A DNA stretch of 53,427 nt from Bacillota bacterium (lineage in GTDB: Bacteria; Bacillota; Clostridia; Clostridiales; Clostridiaceae), in contig JAUZPI010000021.1 in the NCBI GenBank assembly GCA_030706015.1, positions 1 through 53,427 on the forward strand, in the 5' to 3' direction. The notes under the pieces are model-generated. The model was given only the letters and a program-made list of their open reading frames with translations, ran no database searches and was not told the origin of the DNA. The first letter of the stretch is position 1. Every line of letters starts with the position of its first letter. Shown here one piece after another: positions 34,028-41,204 of this stretch. The translations under genes and the position numbers were made by a program.

Positions 34028-34056
34028 TTGCTTTTTTATAACCTTTTTAATATAAT
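34028..34056 (+). promoter_or_regulatory. Promoter of a candidate small RNA
   Basis: TTGCTT (34028-34033), a 17-nt spacer and a perfect TATAAT (34051-34056) lie 77 nt after rsuA, in a 524-nt region without a gene. The predicted start near 34063 is followed by two hairpins and a U-rich tract. Confidence 0.65.
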
Positions 34057-34062
34057 AATCCT

Positions 34063-34147
34063 GCAAGATAAATAAAAGGAATAAATAGCCCCCTTTTTAT
34101 TTATTACAGACAGCCCAGCCCCAAGGGCTGTTTTACATTTTTATTTT
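34063..34147 (+). ncRNA. Candidate small RNA with two C-rich hairpin loops
   Basis: The predicted transcript is about 80-85 nt. Hairpin 1 pairs 34068-34079 with 34092-34104 (12 bp, one bulged T) around loop AATAAATAGCCC. Hairpin 2 pairs ACAGCCC (34110-34116) with GGGCTGT (34125-34131) around loop AGCCCCAA and is followed by TTTTACATTTTTATTTT, a terminator. No open frame fits. C-rich loops are the seed type of Firmicutes sRNAs that pair with G-rich ribosome sites; GGGGG-type sites are common in this window. No match to a named RNA family is recognised. Confidence 0.5.
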
Positions 34148-34175
34148 AAATTTACCTTCTAATAAAAATCATTAC

Positions 34176-34217
34176 ATTAATAAAAGCTGCAGATTTTAAT
34201 CTGCAGCTTTTATTAAT
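34176..34217. terminator. 42-nt near-perfect palindrome, probable bidirectional terminator
   Basis: Arms ATTAATAAAAGCTGCAGATT (34176-34195) and the exact inverse at 34198-34217 flank a 2-nt centre. The GC-rich core AGCTGCAGAT preceded by A4 and followed by T4 has the form of a two-way terminator. No minus-strand gene lies nearby to need one. Confidence 0.6.
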
Positions 34218-34475
34218 TATTTTGCTGTAATGTCTTGTCCAAACCATTTTTAACTTATTTTCTCCATTGGCGCAGATATTATTACAATTTAACGTGATAA
34301 GGGTGTAAAGTTAATATGTGTACAATAAAGGATTGAGGCTATGACTGTAAATTAATAAAAACTAAAATGCTCGAAATTGTTATTTAAATATGGTAGAATA
34401 AAAGTGTTTAAAGGTAGAAATGATTTAAGTTATACACAAGTTCTATAACCTTGATGAATTAAAGGAGTGTAGTAA
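34218..34475. other. Rest of the 524-nt rsuA-yerC intergenic region
   Basis: AT-rich DNA with no coding frame, repeat or riboswitch that I recognise. A TAGAAT at 34394-34399 could be the -10 of the yerC-like gene, but no good -35 is present. Confidence 0.4.
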
Positions 34476-34775
34476 ATGGCTGAGTTTGAATCGATACTAA
34501 AATCAGAGGAAATGGATTTTTTTTGTGATGCTATTTTAAGTTTAAAAGACAGAGAAGAATGTTATAGATTTTTCGAGGATATATGTACTATAAATGAGAT
34601 AAAGTCAATTGTGCAGCGATTGGAAGTAGCAAGGATGTTAAAAATGAAACAAACTTATACTGATATTGCAAGTAATACAGGAGCTAGTACAGCTACTATA
34701 AGCAGAGTAAATAGATGTTTAAACTATGGAAAAGACGGATACAATATAGTGTTGAAAAAATTAATCGACAAATAA
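34476..34775 (+). CDS. yerC: YerC/YecD family TrpR-like DNA-binding protein
   Basis: A 99-residue transcription regulator of the Trp-repressor superfamily. The central helix-turn-helix, RLEVARMLKMKQTYTDIASNTGASTATISRVNRCLNYG, is the family signature, and the N-terminal acidic helix (FFCDAILSLKDREECYRFFEDI) fits the dimer interface. Regulon and ligand are not established for this group; with no trp genes nearby, tryptophan should not be assumed. AAAGGAG lies upstream of the ATG. Monocistronic in a large non-coding setting. Confidence 0.88.
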   Translation: MAEFESILKSEEMDFFCDAILSLKDREECYRFFEDICTINEIKSIVQRLEVARMLKMKQTYTDIASNTGASTATISRVNRCLNYGKDGYNIVLKKLIDK

Positions 34776-35247
34776 AATATTTTTAGAGTGCGGGAAAATT
34801 AAGATTATTAGTGATTTTCGCCATATGAATTTCTGTTATTTTTGTAGACTTGTACTATGGTTTTTGTAAGATATAAATAGTTATTTTTCCTATAGCCAGT
34901 AATCAATTATTAGTACAAAAAAAATATAGAAATTTGTAAAAAAATATCGAATAAGTACTTGTATAATTATTAAAAATAATATATATTTGTAACGGTAATG
35001 TAAACATAGATTATTTATAAAAAAACAGCATTGATTTTGCTTGTTTGATATGATATATTACTAATAATTAATAAGTTGATAAAAGTATGCATTAAAAATT
35101 AGCAAATCGTTAATAATTTGTTTAAAATAATTATTAATGTAATATAGCTAAAATAAATGCATATATAGTCATTATGTAACTATGTTGCGGTAAAGGTATA
35201 GTAAGGACTTTTACAGTGTCATGGGAAATACAAGGAGAGTGATATTT
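34776..35247. other. 472-nt intergenic region upstream of the amino-acid ABC transporter
   Basis: Very AT-rich with no coding frame. A possible promoter, TTGTTT (35118-35123), 16-nt spacer, TAATAT (35140-35145), would give a leader of about 95 nt. I looked for T-box, S-box and lysine-type leaders and see none. The long upstream AT-rich stretch could act as an UP element or regulator-binding region. Confidence 0.4.
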
Positions 35248-36048
35248 ATGAAGAAATTTTTAATGTTAATGCTTACATTAGCTCTTGCAGTAACAACACT
35301 TGCAGGATGTGGACAAAATGCTAATAATACTGCCAGCACAGGAGCTAGCCAAGTTAAGGGCTTATTGAATCAAGGCGAACTATCTATAGGAGTTGATGAT
35401 TCATTCCCTCCAATGGAGTTTAGGGATGAAAATAACAATCTTGTTGGATTTGACGTTGATTTAGCAAATGAAATTGGAAAGAAACTTGGAGTAAAGATAA
35501 AGTGGGTACCAACTGATTGGAATGGTATATTACTATCATTAAACTCTAAAAAGTTTGACATTGTACTATCATCACTAAGTATAACTGATGAAAGAAAGAA
35601 ACAAATAACTTTCTCAGACTCTTACTTTGATATCAACCAAGTTATAGCTGTTAAGAATGGAAATACTTCCATAAAGAGTTCAGCTGACTTAAAAGGAAAA
35701 GCAGTGGGCTGTCAACTTGGAACAACTGGTGACGATGCAGCTTCAAAGCTAACAGGACTAAAAGAGTTAAAGAAATATGATAAGGCTACAGAAGCTTTTC
35801 ATGATTTAACTATAGGAAGATTAGATGCTGTTATAATTGATAGCCCAGTAGCTGGTTACTATAGCAAAAAAGGCGGCGGCTTTAGCGTACTTGATGAAAA
35901 ACTTACAAAAGAACCTATAGGAATCGGATTTAGACAAGGTAATACAGATTTACAACAAGCAGTACAAAAGGCTATAGATGAGTTAAAGAAGGACGGAACA
36001 CTTTCTAAGCTTTCAGTTAAATGGTTTGGTGTAGACGAATATAAATAA
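35248..36048 (+). CDS. Polar amino-acid ABC transporter, substrate-binding lipoprotein
   Basis: A 266-residue family 3 solute-binding protein. The ATG at 35248 is preferred over the ATG at 35221 because AAGGAGAG lies before it and it opens directly on a lipoprotein signal (basic MKK, hydrophobic run, lipobox LAGC at about 18-21), so the mature protein is membrane-tethered outside the cell. The family pattern is clear: LSIGVDDSFPPMEFRDENNNLVGFDVDLANEIGKKLG, then LSSLSITDERKKQITFSDSY, and the C-terminal LKKDGTLSKLSVKWFG. Ligand class is polar amino acids (glutamine, arginine or cystine type), not resolvable here. First gene of the SBP-permease-ATPase operon. Confidence 0.93.
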   Translation: MKKFLMLMLTLALAVTTLAGCGQNANNTASTGASQVKGLLNQGELSIGVDDSFPPMEFRDENNNLVGFDVDLANEIGKKLGVKIKWVPTDWNGILLSLNSKKFDIVLSSLSITDERKKQITFSDSYFDINQVIAVKNGNTSIKSSADLKGKAVGCQLGTTGDDAASKLTGLKELKKYDKATEAFHDLTIGRLDAVIIDSPVAGYYSKKGGGFSVLDEKLTKEPIGIGFRQGNTDLQQAVQKAIDELKKDGTLSKLSVKWFGVDEYK

Positions 36049-36071
36049 ATGACTGGCAGTTAACATATATG

Positions 36072-36099
36072 CCCTTGAGTAATTTTGTTTACTCAAGGG
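36072..36099 (+). promoter_or_regulatory. Intercistronic hairpin between binding-protein and permease genes
   Basis: An 11-bp perfect stem, CCCTTGAGTAA (36072-36082) with TTACTCAAGGG (36089-36099), has no U-tract. Such hairpins commonly stabilise the upstream mRNA or attenuate transcription so that the binding protein is made in excess of permease and ATPase. Confidence 0.7.
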
Positions 36100-36190
36100 T
36101 AATAAATTTTGCCTATTTTTAATAGTACACATTATAAAAATCAAAGGTATTGTAATTGGTAAAGTAGAAAAATTTACAGGGGGAGAAGTC

Positions 36191-36844
36191 ATGGATTTAC
36201 ACATCGTTATGCAAAGGTTACCTGTGTTATTAAAGGGTAGCGAAATGACAATTGAATTAACAGTACTAACAATAATATTTGGTTCTCTATTAGGAGTATT
36301 ATTAGCATTATTAAAGATTTCAAAAAATAAAGTTATATCAAATATAGCAACATTTTATATATGGATATTCAGAGGAACACCATTACTATTACAAATATTC
36401 TTTATTTATTATGCACTCCCAATGACTATACCGTCCCTTACACTTACTCCGTTTACGGGAGCAACTATAGCATTGAGTTTAAACTGCGGTGCTTACATGG
36501 CTGAAATTATACGTGGTGGTATAGTTTCTATAGATAAGGGACAATTTGAAGCTTGTAAAGCTTTAGGATTTACTTATGGACAAACTATGTTTAAGGTTGT
36601 TTTGCCGCAAACTTTTAGAGTAATAATACCACCTGTTGGAAATCAATTTATTTCAATGTTAAAGGATACCTCTTTAGTTTCTACTATAGCTATGGTTGAG
36701 CTTATGAGAACTGCACAAGAAATATATGCTGCAACATTTAAGCCTACAGAAATATTTGCAACTACAGCAGTGTTGTATCTATTAATGACTACTGTGTTTA
36801 GTACTGTATTTAACAGTATAGAAAAGAAGCTATCGGTATATTAA
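36191..36844 (+). CDS. Polar amino-acid ABC transporter, permease
   Basis: A 217-residue inner-membrane permease of the HisM/GlnP type with about five TM segments. TM1 (LTVLTIIFGSLLGVLLALLKI) is preceded by the family N-terminal amphipathic LLKGSEMTIELT. IWIFRGTPLLLQIFFIYYALP and the EAA loop EACKALGFTYGQTMFKVVLPQTFRVIIPP (contact for the ATPase) are typical. Only one permease gene is present, so it probably works as a homodimer. GGGGGAGAAG precedes the ATG at 36191. Confidence 0.94.
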   Translation: MDLHIVMQRLPVLLKGSEMTIELTVLTIIFGSLLGVLLALLKISKNKVISNIATFYIWIFRGTPLLLQIFFIYYALPMTIPSLTLTPFTGATIALSLNCGAYMAEIIRGGIVSIDKGQFEACKALGFTYGQTMFKVVLPQTFRVIIPPVGNQFISMLKDTSLVSTIAMVELMRTAQEIYAATFKPTEIFATTAVLYLLMTTVFSTVFNSIEKKLSVY

Positions 36845-36864
36845 TCTAAGGAGGGTGTTAAAAA

Positions 36865-37596
36865 ATGCATATGATTGAAGCGGTAAACATAACCAAGAAA
36901 TTTCACAATCTCACCGTATTTGAAGATATAAATGTTAAAGTTGAAAAAGGTGAAGTACTTGTAATTATTGGACCTTCTGGTTCTGGTAAAAGTACATTCT
37001 TAAGATGTTTAAATCACCTTGAAACTATAGATGGTGGTAAAATAATAATAGAAGATGAAGAATTAAACGGAAAAGATAAAGCACTTATGAGAAGAATTAC
37101 AACAAAAATGGGTATGGTTTTTCAGAACTTTAATCTTTTTCCACATATGACTGTTTTGCAGAATGTAATGGAAGCACCAATTTTAGTTAGAAAAGAAAAT
37201 AGAGAAGAAGTGAAAAAAAGAGCAATAATGCTTTTAGAGAAGGTTGGACTAAAAGAAAAAATGGATTACTATCCATCAAAGCTTTCTGGAGGACAAAAGC
37301 AAAGAGTAGCTATTGCCAGAGCCCTTGCAATGAATCCAGATATAATGCTTTTTGATGAGCCAACTTCGGCTTTAGACCCAGAATTAGTAGGCGAAGTATT
37401 GAACGTTATGAAAAATCTTGCTAGTGAGGGAATGACTATGGTAGTTGTAACTCACGAAATGGGCTTCGCAAAAGAAGTTGCGGACAGAGTTATATTTATG
37501 GATGGAGGAAAAATTGTAGAAGAAGGCCCTCCAGAGGTGATTTTCAGCAATCCAAAAGAAGAAAGAACAAAGGCGTTTTTAGATAAAGTCCTATAA
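36865..37596 (+). CDS. Polar amino-acid ABC transporter, ATP-binding protein
   Basis: A 243-residue ABC ATPase of the GlnQ/HisP type. Walker A GPSGSGKST, Q-loop FQNFNLFPHMTV, signature LSGGQKQRVAIARALA, Walker B IMLFDEPTSALDP and the switch histidine in VVVTHEMGFA are all intact. AAGGAGGGTG lies 9 nt before the ATG; a second ATG two codons on is possible. It energises uptake through the permease just upstream. Its stop is immediately followed by the remnant of a second binding-protein gene. Confidence 0.96.
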   Translation: MHMIEAVNITKKFHNLTVFEDINVKVEKGEVLVIIGPSGSGKSTFLRCLNHLETIDGGKIIIEDEELNGKDKALMRRITTKMGMVFQNFNLFPHMTVLQNVMEAPILVRKENREEVKKRAIMLLEKVGLKEKMDYYPSKLSGGQKQRVAIARALAMNPDIMLFDEPTSALDPELVGEVLNVMKNLASEGMTMVVVTHEMGFAKEVADRVIFMDGGKIVEEGPPEVIFSNPKEERTKAFLDKVL

Positions 37597-37728
37597 GTGG
37601 AGGAGCAAGGTTGGAAAAAAGATAAAGAACTTCAAGATGCAGTAAAGAAGGCAATGGATGATTTAAAGAAAGATGGTACTTTATCAAAACTTTCAATTAA
37701 GTGGTTCGGATTTGATGCATATAAATAG
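37597..37728 (+). pseudogene. 3' remnant of a second family 3 amino-acid-binding protein gene
   Basis: Directly after the ATPase stop an in-frame stretch reads KKDKELQDAVKKAMDDLKK, then DGTLSKLSIKWFGFDAYK and a TAG. This aligns with the last 35 or so residues of the intact binding protein in the same operon (DLQQAVQKAIDELKKDG, TLSKLSVKWFGVDEYK). Third-position differences are many, so it is an old paralogue, not a recent copy. GGAGGAG at 37599-37605 looks like a surviving ribosome site. The N-terminal 85-90 percent is gone. A 43-codon GTG-initiated peptide is formally possible but unlikely to matter. Confidence 0.85.
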
Positions 37729-37738
37729 ATTTCTTATT

Positions 37739-37789
37739 AAAAAAGAGCAATAGATTTTATTGAGAAATAAAGTCTATTGCTCTTTTTTT
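37739..37789 (+). terminator. Intrinsic terminator of the amino-acid ABC transporter operon
   Basis: A 15-bp stem, 37740-37754 (AAAAAGAGCAATAGA) with 37773-37787, is followed by further T residues. It lies after the binding-protein remnant, so the remnant is still inside the transcribed operon. Confidence 0.9.
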
Positions 37790-37914
37790 ATAATTTATAA
37801 AGGTAAATGACATCTAGCCTTAATATTCCATGTGTAATCCATAAGTTGTCGGAAATACTTAATTATAAGTAATAATTATTTATATATTATCTGCTAAATA
37901 AGGTGGTGAGATAT

Positions 37915-39474
37915 TTGAATTCATCCAATAGCAAGTTAACTGGAAGTAATACAGGAAATGACCCAAATAAAGATGGTAATGATCAAACCTTTAATATGCC
38001 ATTAACGGACAACTTGAATATAAACCTGATAACTATAAAGAAGATATTCTCTCATCCGATTAACAAAGATTTTATTTTAAGAAGGATCTATATTAAGAGC
38101 ATATCAAAAATGGGAGTAATAGCTTATTTGGCAGGTATGGTAGATACAGATACATTAGAAAAAAATATTATTAAACCTCTGTTACAGGTCAGTTTGGAAG
38201 ATACCACTGGAGATGTTGGTGCTGTATTAATGGAAAAGGTCTTAACAGTAAAAAGTGTAAGTAAGGTTAACAATTTTAATGCAGTGGTAAAGGAAATTAT
38301 TGATGGAAATGCAGTTTTGTTTGTAGATGGCTTTGCAGAAGTAATTGCAGTTGCTACAACACAATACGAACATAGAGCTGTAGAAAAGCCTTATTCTGAA
38401 AATACAATTAAAGGTCCAAAAGAAGCATTCACGGAATCAGATCAAAGTAACAGATCACTTATTAGAAAATATCTAAGGGATCCTGATTTGATTACCGAAG
38501 GTATACTTATAGGAAACAAGGCTCCAAAGGAGATTCAAATACTCTATATTAAAGATATAGCAGACCAAGAACTTATTCAAGCAGTGAAAGCTAGAATTAA
38601 TGAAATTAATGTAGAATCAATTCAAACAATATCAATCCTGGAACAGCATATAGAAGAGAGACCCTATTCTTTGGTTCCAAGTGTATTAGCCACTGAGAGA
38701 CCTGATAGAGTTGTATCCTTCTTGATGCAGGGCTGTGTTTGTCTTCTTATGGATGGCTCCCCTGAATGCTTAATTTTGCCAGTAACTTATTGGTCTTTTT
38801 TTCACACATCAGAGGATTATTATCAAAGATGGGCATATGGTAATTTTATTCGTGCTATTAGATGGGCAGCTATTTTTGTTGCACTACTTACTCCAGCAGC
38901 ATATATTGCCATCAGCAGTTATCATGTAGATATGATTCCAACGGATCTAGTATTAGCTATAGCGGCTAGTAGAGAGAGGCTGCCTTTTCCAGCTATAGCA
39001 GAAGTGGTTATTATGGAAATATCCTTTGAACTTATAAGAGAGGCGGGAGTCAGAGTTCCTCAGCCTATTGGACCTACTATAGGCATAGTTGGTGCTCTTA
39101 TACTAGGGCAGGCAGCAGTGCAAGCAAATATAGTAAGCCCCATATTGGTTATAGTTATAGCAATGACAGGTCTTGCTTCTTTTGCTATTCCAGAGATAAG
39201 TTTAAGTTTTACTGTGAGGATTACCCGGTTTCTTCTGTTGATAATTGCTAATTTTATGGGTTTTTTTGGATTGGCAGCAGGGGTTACTATGATAATAGCC
39301 TATTTATCAACAATAAAATCCTTTGGGGTGCCATTTATTGCGCCTATGGCACCTCATACACGTTCATCGAAGGATATGCTGTTTCGTCCTCCAGTATGGA
39401 AGATGTGGATTAAGCCTTTATTTATGCATCCTAAGGATGCCATAAGGGAGAAAATACCTAAGGAGGATGAATAG
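37915..39474 (+). CDS. gerKA: Spore germination receptor subunit A (GerA/GerKA family)
   Basis: A 519-residue A subunit of a nutrient germinant receptor in the spore inner membrane. I favour TTG 37915, 5 nt after GGTGGTGA, over the GTG codons at 37903 and 37906, which lie in the ribosome site. An N-terminal hydrophilic domain (about 1-310, with AVLFVDGFAEVIAV, RDPDLITEGILIGNKAP and the conserved AVKARINEI) precedes about five TM segments, including RLPFPAIAEVVIMEISFELIREAGVRVPQPIGPTIGIVG, where PxPIGPxIGIVG is a hallmark. First gene of a ger operon that also encodes C and B subunits. The germinant is unknown. Confidence 0.92.
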   Translation: MNSSNSKLTGSNTGNDPNKDGNDQTFNMPLTDNLNINLITIKKIFSHPINKDFILRRIYIKSISKMGVIAYLAGMVDTDTLEKNIIKPLLQVSLEDTTGDVGAVLMEKVLTVKSVSKVNNFNAVVKEIIDGNAVLFVDGFAEVIAVATTQYEHRAVEKPYSENTIKGPKEAFTESDQSNRSLIRKYLRDPDLITEGILIGNKAPKEIQILYIKDIADQELIQAVKARINEINVESIQTISILEQHIEERPYSLVPSVLATERPDRVVSFLMQGCVCLLMDGSPECLILPVTYWSFFHTSEDYYQRWAYGNFIRAIRWAAIFVALLTPAAYIAISSYHVDMIPTDLVLAIAASRERLPFPAIAEVVIMEISFELIREAGVRVPQPIGPTIGIVGALILGQAAVQANIVSPILVIVIAMTGLASFAIPEISLSFTVRITRFLLLIIANFMGFFGLAAGVTMIIAYLSTIKSFGVPFIAPMAPHTRSSKDMLFRPPVWKMWIKPLFMHPKDAIREKIPKEDE

Positions 39475-39621
39475 GTGTTTAATAAACCAGATGGAAAAGT
39501 TGGAACAAGGGAATACGCTTGTGTGATAGTACTTTGCGTAGGCATCAAATTTACTGGCACTCCCCCTATAATATTATTTCAGATAGTAAAAGAAAAATTC
39601 ATAGATGTACATAATTTTTAA
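39475..39621 (+). pseudogene. Truncated N-terminal copy of a GerKB-type germination permease
   Basis: GTG at 39475, immediately after the gerKA stop and with GGAGGATGA upstream, opens a 48-codon frame: FNKPDGKVGTREYACVIV, then LCVGIKFTGTPPIILFQI and VKEKFIDVHNF, stop. It aligns with the first 45 residues of the complete GerKB at 41205 (FTKYDGKLGIREYGALVTV, then VTAIKICDQTPVFVFEV). The rest of the protein (about 320 residues) is absent, and gerKC begins 71 nt later. This is the position where the B subunit sits in A-B-C operons, so it looks like the original gerKB lost by deletion, with the complete gene at the operon end taking over. Confidence 0.85.
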
Positions 39622-39692
39622 ATAATCCAATGATACATTGTCCTGTACCCTAGATTTCATTACTAATAGCTCAGTTAAAGGGGGGTATAAAA

Positions 39693-40979
39693 ATGAAGAA
39701 AAAATTCAAGGTTGTTGGTTTTAGTGTCATATTAATTATGTGCTGTAATCTAATAACAGCATGTTGGGATAAGGTGGAATTAGAGGAGGAGGGATATGTA
39801 GCCGCCATTGGAATTGATTTTGCTCAAAATCCTCAATTACTAAGAATAACCTTTCAGATTACCAATCCAAAGGCTGTTGCAGGAGGTGGAACCGAAGCTG
39901 GTTCCTCTGGAGGAGCTGGAGAAAAAAGATCAGAAATTGTATCCATGGACGCTCCAGGAATATTAGCAGCAAGGGACCTAGTAAGTATAACATCCACTAG
40001 AAGAATATCTTTAGCTCACTCCAAGGTGTTTATTGTTTCAGAGGAGTTAGCAAAATCAACACGTTTTTTTCACAATATTGAAGCAGCCTTACGTGAAAGA
40101 GAAATGAGAAGGGCAATGGAATTTATGGTTGTTAGAGAAAAAGCAGAAGAATTTATTAGGAATAATATCCCTCTTTTAGAAGATAGACCCCAAAAATTTT
40201 ATGAGTTTATGGCAAAGAGATGGGTGGAGACTGGTTTTGTGCCTCCTTTTTCAAATTTAAATAGATTTATGCAGAGAACTGAGGAAGGTGGAAGCTTATT
40301 TTTAAGTATTTATGGTACTACCCATAAATTTGGCGGAGCCACAAGTAATATACAGGGTGATTTCTTACCGGGAGAATCGGATGTAAGGGCTAGTAACAAC
40401 ACCCAAATGATTGGAGCTGCAGTATTTAAAGGGGGAAAGATGATTGGTAAGCTGACGGGGTACGAGACCAGATTGGCAATACTTTTAAGGCCAAAACCTG
40501 AGGTTAAAAGCTTTCTTCAATCCCTCCCAGATCCATTAAGTAAAAAGGATAAAATTGCAGGAAGATTATTTAAAAATGAAAAAACCAAAATAAAGCTTAA
40601 TTTGGATGGGAAAAATCCTGTTATAGATGTAACAGTGCCAATTTCAGTGGATATATTGGGTATAACTAGTTTTATAAATTACCCTGAAGATTTAGAAAAG
40701 CAAAAAGTACTTAAGAAATCAATAGAAAAGTATTTTGAAGAAAAATCCAGGGACTTAGTATTAAAAACCCAAAGTGTATATGAAGGGGAACCCTTTTTGT
40801 GGGAATTGGAGGCTCGAAAAAAATTTTTAACCTTTGATGAATATAATAATTATGATTGGATGAAGCACTATGCAAAAGCAAAGGTTAACATAAACTATGT
40901 GGTAACAATTAAAGGATTTGGAAAACAGCTGAATCCACCTAAGTTAAAGCAGGAAAAGAATACACAATGGGAGGAATAG
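39693..40979 (+). CDS. gerKC: Ger(x)C family spore germination lipoprotein
   Basis: A 428-residue C subunit of the germinant receptor. It has a lipoprotein signal with lipobox LITAC (Cys at about residue 24) followed by the family start WDKVELEEEGYVAAIGIDF. The middle contains SLAHSKVFIVSEELA and the MEFMVVREKAEEF region, and the C-terminal domain the usual alternating helix/strand pattern. It is anchored on the outer face of the spore inner membrane, where it supports A/B function. GGGGGG precedes the ATG. Between the B remnant and the small two-TM gene. Confidence 0.94.
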   Translation: MKKKFKVVGFSVILIMCCNLITACWDKVELEEEGYVAAIGIDFAQNPQLLRITFQITNPKAVAGGGTEAGSSGGAGEKRSEIVSMDAPGILAARDLVSITSTRRISLAHSKVFIVSEELAKSTRFFHNIEAALREREMRRAMEFMVVREKAEEFIRNNIPLLEDRPQKFYEFMAKRWVETGFVPPFSNLNRFMQRTEEGGSLFLSIYGTTHKFGGATSNIQGDFLPGESDVRASNNTQMIGAAVFKGGKMIGKLTGYETRLAILLRPKPEVKSFLQSLPDPLSKKDKIAGRLFKNEKTKIKLNLDGKNPVIDVTVPISVDILGITSFINYPEDLEKQKVLKKSIEKYFEEKSRDLVLKTQSVYEGEPFLWELEARKKFLTFDEYNNYDWMKHYAKAKVNINYVVTIKGFGKQLNPPKLKQEKNTQWEE

Positions 40980-40985
40980 ATAAGT

Positions 40986-41165
40986 ATGAAATGGACAATT
41001 ATTTTCATATATTTATGTATAGCTTATTATACTTTAAAGCATGCGAAAGTGGTTTGGAAGCAGGGGTACAGATTTGCTAGTATATTCGTAGTTTTATTAG
41101 CAGTAAGTTTGGTGGTAATACCAATTACTGCATTCATGGTAGACATAAACTTTATAAATAAATAG
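40986..41165 (+). CDS. 59-residue two-TM protein, candidate germination-receptor D subunit
   Basis: ATG 40986 (GGGAGGAATAG upstream, overlapping the end of gerKC) encodes 59 residues ending at TAG 41163-41165. Two hydrophobic helices are separated by a short basic loop: WTIIFIYLCIAYYTL, then KHAKVVWKQGYR, then FASIFVVLLAVSLVVIPITAF. It fits the small two-TM D-subunit proteins (about 55-75 residues) described in or near ger operons of Bacillus, which modulate receptor function. Sequence homology cannot be claimed; size, topology and position agree. It is too short for most gene callers. Confidence 0.7.
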   Translation: MKWTIIFIYLCIAYYTLKHAKVVWKQGYRFASIFVVLLAVSLVVIPITAFMVDINFINK

Positions 41166-41204
41166 CGTTCAGTACTAGGATTTTAAGTCCTTGGGAGGAG
41201 TTCA

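Noticed and set aside
35146..35247. Possible riboswitch or T-box leader of the amino-acid ABC operon
   Set aside because: No T-box sequence, S-box core or lysine-aptamer pattern and no terminator before the start codon.
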